The translations under genes were made by a program, and so were the position numbers. A stretch of 9,229 bases of DNA, taken from contig JAJYKC010000049.1 of assembly GCA_021788955.1 (NCBI GenBank), positions 1 to 9,229 on the forward strand, in the 5' to 3' direction. The stretch is from Acidobacteriota bacterium. GTDB taxonomy: Bacteria; Acidobacteriota; Terriglobia; Bryobacterales; Bryobacteraceae. Positions 6,385 through 9,229 of the stretch are shown piece by piece. The first letter of the stretch is position 1; the number at the start of each line of letters is the position of its first letter. The notes under the pieces are model-generated. The model ran no database searches. It saw nothing but the letters and a program-made list of their open reading frames with translations, and had not been told where the DNA came from.

Positions 6385-7337
6385 CAGATGGCGAACCTCT
6401 CGATCGCTTCCTCGATCGCACCCAGTTTTTCCGAAGGGGTCTTGCCCAACCCATGCGCCGTGACCAGGTCGTAGCGAACCGCGTCCGGATCCCGATAGAA
6501 CAGCCCCACGGGATATACATCGGTCCGGGCGGCAAGTTGAAACGCCTCGCCCAGGTTCCGCGGGTCATGATCGACGCGGTTTTTCAGCCGCTCCCGCATC
6601 GCCGGTTCGAGCACAATGCCGTCGGGGTGCTCCATGAGCAGAACGTGGCTGCGGTCCTCGAGCGCGTCGGCGTAAACGTCCCCGGTGAAGTGCGGGCATC
6701 GCTGGAGCACGCGCACGAAGGAGGCGCCTTCGTGATCGTGCGCCGCGCGGATCGTCGCGGAAAGATGCGGCGGGTTCCAGTCCACCGTCTGCGCGACGAA
6801 GGAGACGTTCGAGATGCCCAGCGTCACCGTGAGCGGGTTCAACGGAGGCAGCGGCGCGCCATGGGGATGAGTGCTGGAGGCGCGGCCAAGCCGGGTGGTC
6901 GGAGACGTCTGGCCTTTGGTGAGACCATAGATGCTGTTGTCGAGCATCAGGATGGTGATGTTCATGTTGTAGCGGATGGCGTGAACCCAGTGGCCGGCGC
7001 CGATCGCGCAGCAGTCGCCGTCCCCGCTGATCGCGAAAACATGCAGATCCGGGCGGCGGCTTTTGACCCCGCACGCGACCGGCAACGGCCGCCCATGGAG
7101 GCTGTGAAAGCCATAGGCCGACATGTAGTGCGGGAAGCGGCTGGAGCAGCCGATGCCGGAGACGACGACGATTCTTTCCGGCGGAATCTGCTTGTCGCGC
7201 GCCATCTTTTGTACCGCGCTCAGCACGGAGTGGTCTCCGCAGCCCGGGCACCAGCGCGCCTCGGCGCCTTTATACTCGGCCAGCGTGCACTCTCGCACCG
7301 CCGGCTCGATTTCCCATTCTGTCTTCAGCCCAACCAT
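6384..7337 (-). CDS. korB: 2-oxoacid:ferredoxin oxidoreductase, beta subunit
   Basis: The 317-residue protein binds thiamine pyrophosphate and one 4Fe-4S cluster and catalyses CoA-dependent oxidative decarboxylation of a 2-oxoacid together with the alpha subunit. WCPGCGDH (29-36) supplies Cys 30 and 33, GIGCSSRFPHY (61-71) supplies Cys 64, and LQRCPHF supplies Cys 214, completing the four cluster ligands known in this family. The TPP/magnesium motif is GDGDCCAIGAGHW (105-117) with DNSIYGLTKGQTSPTT (133-148). The LTKGQ segment lies where archaeal enzymes set substrate choice and is common in 2-oxoglutarate-type enzymes, so 2-oxoglutarate is the likeliest substrate, though pyruvate or broad specificity is possible. 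Its ATG follows the alpha-subunit stop with no gap (TAAATG), and a GGGGAGGG stretch lies just upstream. All catalytic elements appear intact. Confidence 0.94.
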   Translation of the reverse strand: MVGLKTEWEIEPAVRECTLAEYKGAEARWCPGCGDHSVLSAVQKMARDKQIPPERIVVVSGIGCSSRFPHYMSAYGFHSLHGRPLPVACGVKSRRPDLHVFAISGDGDCCAIGAGHWVHAIRYNMNITILMLDNSIYGLTKGQTSPTTRLGRASSTHPHGAPLPPLNPLTVTLGISNVSFVAQTVDWNPPHLSATIRAAHDHEGASFVRVLQRCPHFTGDVYADALEDRSHVLLMEHPDGIVLEPAMRERLKNRVDHDPRNLGEAFQLAARTDVYPVGLFYRDPDAVRYDLVTAHGLGKTPSEKLGAIEEAIERFAI

Positions 7338-9218
7338 TTAACCTTCCCTCCCCAATTCTTCGAGCTTGCCGGCAAGATGCGTCGCGATCTGTCCCGGAGG
7401 CAGCGGGCTTCCCGGCACCGGTCCCCAGCAATCCACATCCACAAGGGTGTGCTCCCGCAACAGACGAGCCAGTTGCGAGCGCCGCCGCGTCTCGTCGTTA
7501 ATCAACGGTGCGTCCGGATCGTCGGCGTAGTTCACCTCGACGGTCGTGACCTTCCGGAAGCGTTGGAAGATTTCCTTCAAACCCGGCTCGAGCGGCGAAA
7601 GAAAACGCAGATGTAGCGAAGAAACGCGCCGGCCGCCGGCGCGGAGGCGGTCCACCGCTTCTTCAATCGCGCCGAGCGTCGAGCCCCAGCCGACAACGAG
7701 CAGGTCGCCTTCGGGGTCGCCATGGACCACCGGAGGCTTGAGCGCGCTCGCGAGCGCGGCCAATTTCCGGCTGCGCATCGCCATGGCGCGCTGGTTGACG
7801 CCGGACTCATAGGCGATATGACTCCACTCGTCGTGGACGATGCCGGTGACAACATGCTGGCCGCCGCGCTGGCCCGGTATCGGCCGCTTCGACAGGCCCG
7901 TGCGCGGGTCCCAGGCCATCGGCGGAACCTTCGAGTCCCAGTCGGACTGATCCACCGGCCCCGCCAGCCAGGCTTCCTTCGGCTCCGGCTTCGCGAACGG
8001 CTGCTGGCCGGTGGCGAGGTTGGCGTCGGACAGCACGATCACGGGAGAGCGGAAGTCCTCCGCCAGGCGGCGCGCGGTGATGATCAGGTGGAAACACTCT
8101 TCGATCGTCGCGGGCGCGAGCACAATTTTCGGACTGTCGCCGGGCGAAGCGAAGAGCGCGGCCATCAGGTCGCCCTGTTCGATCTTGGTCGGCAGGCCGG
8201 TCGCGGGACCGCCGCGCTGCACGACCACGACGACCAGCGGAAGTTCGGTCATCACGGCGTAGCCCAGAAATTCCGTCTTCAAAGCGAAGCCCGGACCGGA
8301 AGTGATGGTGACTGCCGTCTTGCCGGCATAGGAGCAGCCGAGCGCGAAACCGATCGCGGCAATTTCGTCTTCGGCCTGGTGTACGATGCCGCCGGTGTTT
8401 TCAAAATTCGCCGCCAGGTAATGCGATGCCGACGTGGCGGGCGTGATCGGGTACATCGAGCAGACCTCGATGCCCGCCGCCATCACGCCGAGCGCGAGCG
8501 CCTGGTTGCCGTTCATCACCACCGTCGGTGTCTCCACGGGAACGGCGTGCACGTGGAAGCGCTGCTCGAGATTTTCCAGGCCCCACCGGAAGCCGTCGCT
8601 GAAAAGTTCGAGGTTCTTCTCCACCACCGCCGCACCCTTGCGCCCGAAGCGCGCCGCGATGCGGTCCCGTACCGTGCCTTCGTGCAGGTCGTAGAGCGCG
8701 CAGAGCATGCCGAGCACCCACATGTTCTTGCCCTTGCGCGGGTCCTTGGTGCGTTTGCGGCACTCGCTTTCGATCGGAGTCTCGATTACCGTGTAGCCGC
8801 GCCGGCGGAAGTCTTCCACCGCTTCCACATAGCGGGCGCGGACCTCGGGGTCGCGGCTCTCGCCCCAGACCTTGTCGACATAGACAATCGTGCCGGGCCG
8901 AAGCGCGCCCGCGTCGATGCGGCTGTACAACACCTGTTCATTGAGAGCAACCACCACATCGGCTTCATCGCCGGCATTAGTGACACGGCTGCTGCCGATG
9001 CGAATCCGGTTGCCGCTCGCCCCGGCCCTCGACCGGCTCGGCGGCTCGATCTCGGCAGGAATGATCTCCACTGTCCAGATGCCGTTGCCGCTGCGCGCGC
9101 AGAGGTCGGCGAACATCTGGCCGGCCGTCTGCGCGCCTTCGCCCGAGTCGCTGACGATCTCGACGATGTGCTCGCTGACCTCAACCGCCGCCCGCGCCGT
9201 ACTCTGCTCCGTTACCAA
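7338..9218 (-). CDS. korA: 2-oxoacid:ferredoxin oxidoreductase, fused gamma-alpha subunit
   Basis: The 626-residue protein joins a gamma domain (about 17-200, with SDSGEGAQTAGQMFADLC and VVALNEQVL) to an alpha domain that forms part of the TPP site. The alpha part shows NGNQALALGVMAAG (236-249), the family signature YPITPATSASHYL (256-268), a conserved HQAEDEIAAIG (280-290), GPGFALKTEF (308-317) and GGPATGLPTKIEQGDL (336-351). The C-terminal domain (about 500-600) includes VVGWGSTLGAIEEA. This is the full architecture of two-subunit KorAB enzymes. The start used is TTG at 9216-9218 with GGGAG (9224-9228) 5 nt upstream. However, an in-frame NTG codon straddles the window edge (9228-9230), so translation may begin 4 codons earlier and the reported start is provisional. 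It is first of three coupled genes. Confidence 0.93.
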   Translation of the reverse strand: MVTEQSTARAAVEVSEHIVEIVSDSGEGAQTAGQMFADLCARSGNGIWTVEIIPAEIEPPSRSRAGASGNRIRIGSSRVTNAGDEADVVVALNEQVLYSRIDAGALRPGTIVYVDKVWGESRDPEVRARYVEAVEDFRRRGYTVIETPIESECRKRTKDPRKGKNMWVLGMLCALYDLHEGTVRDRIAARFGRKGAAVVEKNLELFSDGFRWGLENLEQRFHVHAVPVETPTVVMNGNQALALGVMAAGIEVCSMYPITPATSASHYLAANFENTGGIVHQAEDEIAAIGFALGCSYAGKTAVTITSGPGFALKTEFLGYAVMTELPLVVVVVQRGGPATGLPTKIEQGDLMAALFASPGDSPKIVLAPATIEECFHLIITARRLAEDFRSPVIVLSDANLATGQQPFAKPEPKEAWLAGPVDQSDWDSKVPPMAWDPRTGLSKRPIPGQRGGQHVVTGIVHDEWSHIAYESGVNQRAMAMRSRKLAALASALKPPVVHGDPEGDLLVVGWGSTLGAIEEAVDRLRAGGRRVSSLHLRFLSPLEPGLKEIFQRFRKVTTVEVNYADDPDAPLINDETRRRSQLARLLREHTLVDVDCWGPVPGSPLPPGQIATHLAGKLEELGREG

Positions 9219-9229
9219 TTCCGCTCCCA

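Noticed and set aside
6453..7616. Long plus-strand open frame of 387 codons
   Set aside because: It lies opposite korB and the end of korA, is rich in Arg, Ala and Val, and shows no recognisable motif. It reflects GC-rich codon bias on the reverse strand.

Overview
The window looks like chromosomal DNA from a high-GC bacterium. The codon use, the gene order and the particular ferredoxin-tailed oxidoreductase partner remind me of Acidobacteriota (Bryobacter/Solibacter-like). That placement is inference from memory of similar proteins, not from a search. No tRNA, rRNA, CRISPR array or insertion sequence was seen.

Region 1 (1-3304, minus strand) is a tightly packed membrane-stress operon. Read in transcription order it holds an XRE-type regulator with a GTG start, an NfeD-like membrane protein with a histidine-rich loop (4-nt ATGA overlap), a flotillin-like SPFH protein, a PspA/IM30 protein, and the first 26 codons of another membrane protein (again ATGA overlap) that runs off the left edge. 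An AT-rich island just upstream (3317-3362) carries a plausible promoter. An 11-bp direct repeat, each copy holding the perfect palindrome ATTGCAAT, lies over it: one copy in the -35/-10 spacer and one near the start of transcription. The simplest reading is autoregulation of the operon by the XRE protein. NfeD, flotillin and PspA families all act at the cytoplasmic membrane, so the operon probably senses or repairs membrane damage.

Region 2 (about 3414-4204, plus strand) is a decayed gene. Three reading frames together spell out recognisable pieces of a P2-type cation-transporting ATPase: the N-terminal segment with TM1-2, the start of the actuator domain, the WMNLVTDGLPALALG segment, and the C-terminus ending in VELEKW. 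They are in the right order, but the phosphorylation and nucleotide-binding core is gone and several frameshifts are present.

Region 3 (4201-9218, minus strand) is a three-gene 2-oxoacid:ferredoxin oxidoreductase operon. It holds a fused gamma-alpha subunit, the TPP and 4Fe-4S beta subunit, and a 727-residue protein. This last protein has a degenerate oxidoreductase-like body, then a long Ala/Pro linker, then a single-cluster ferredoxin domain. The genes abut (TAAATG) or overlap by one base (TGATG), so translation is probably coupled. The third protein is the most interesting item: it looks like a dedicated electron acceptor or adaptor whose ferredoxin is held on a flexible arm. Its stop codon overlaps the stop of the P-type ATPase remnant, so the two transcription units converge with no space between them.
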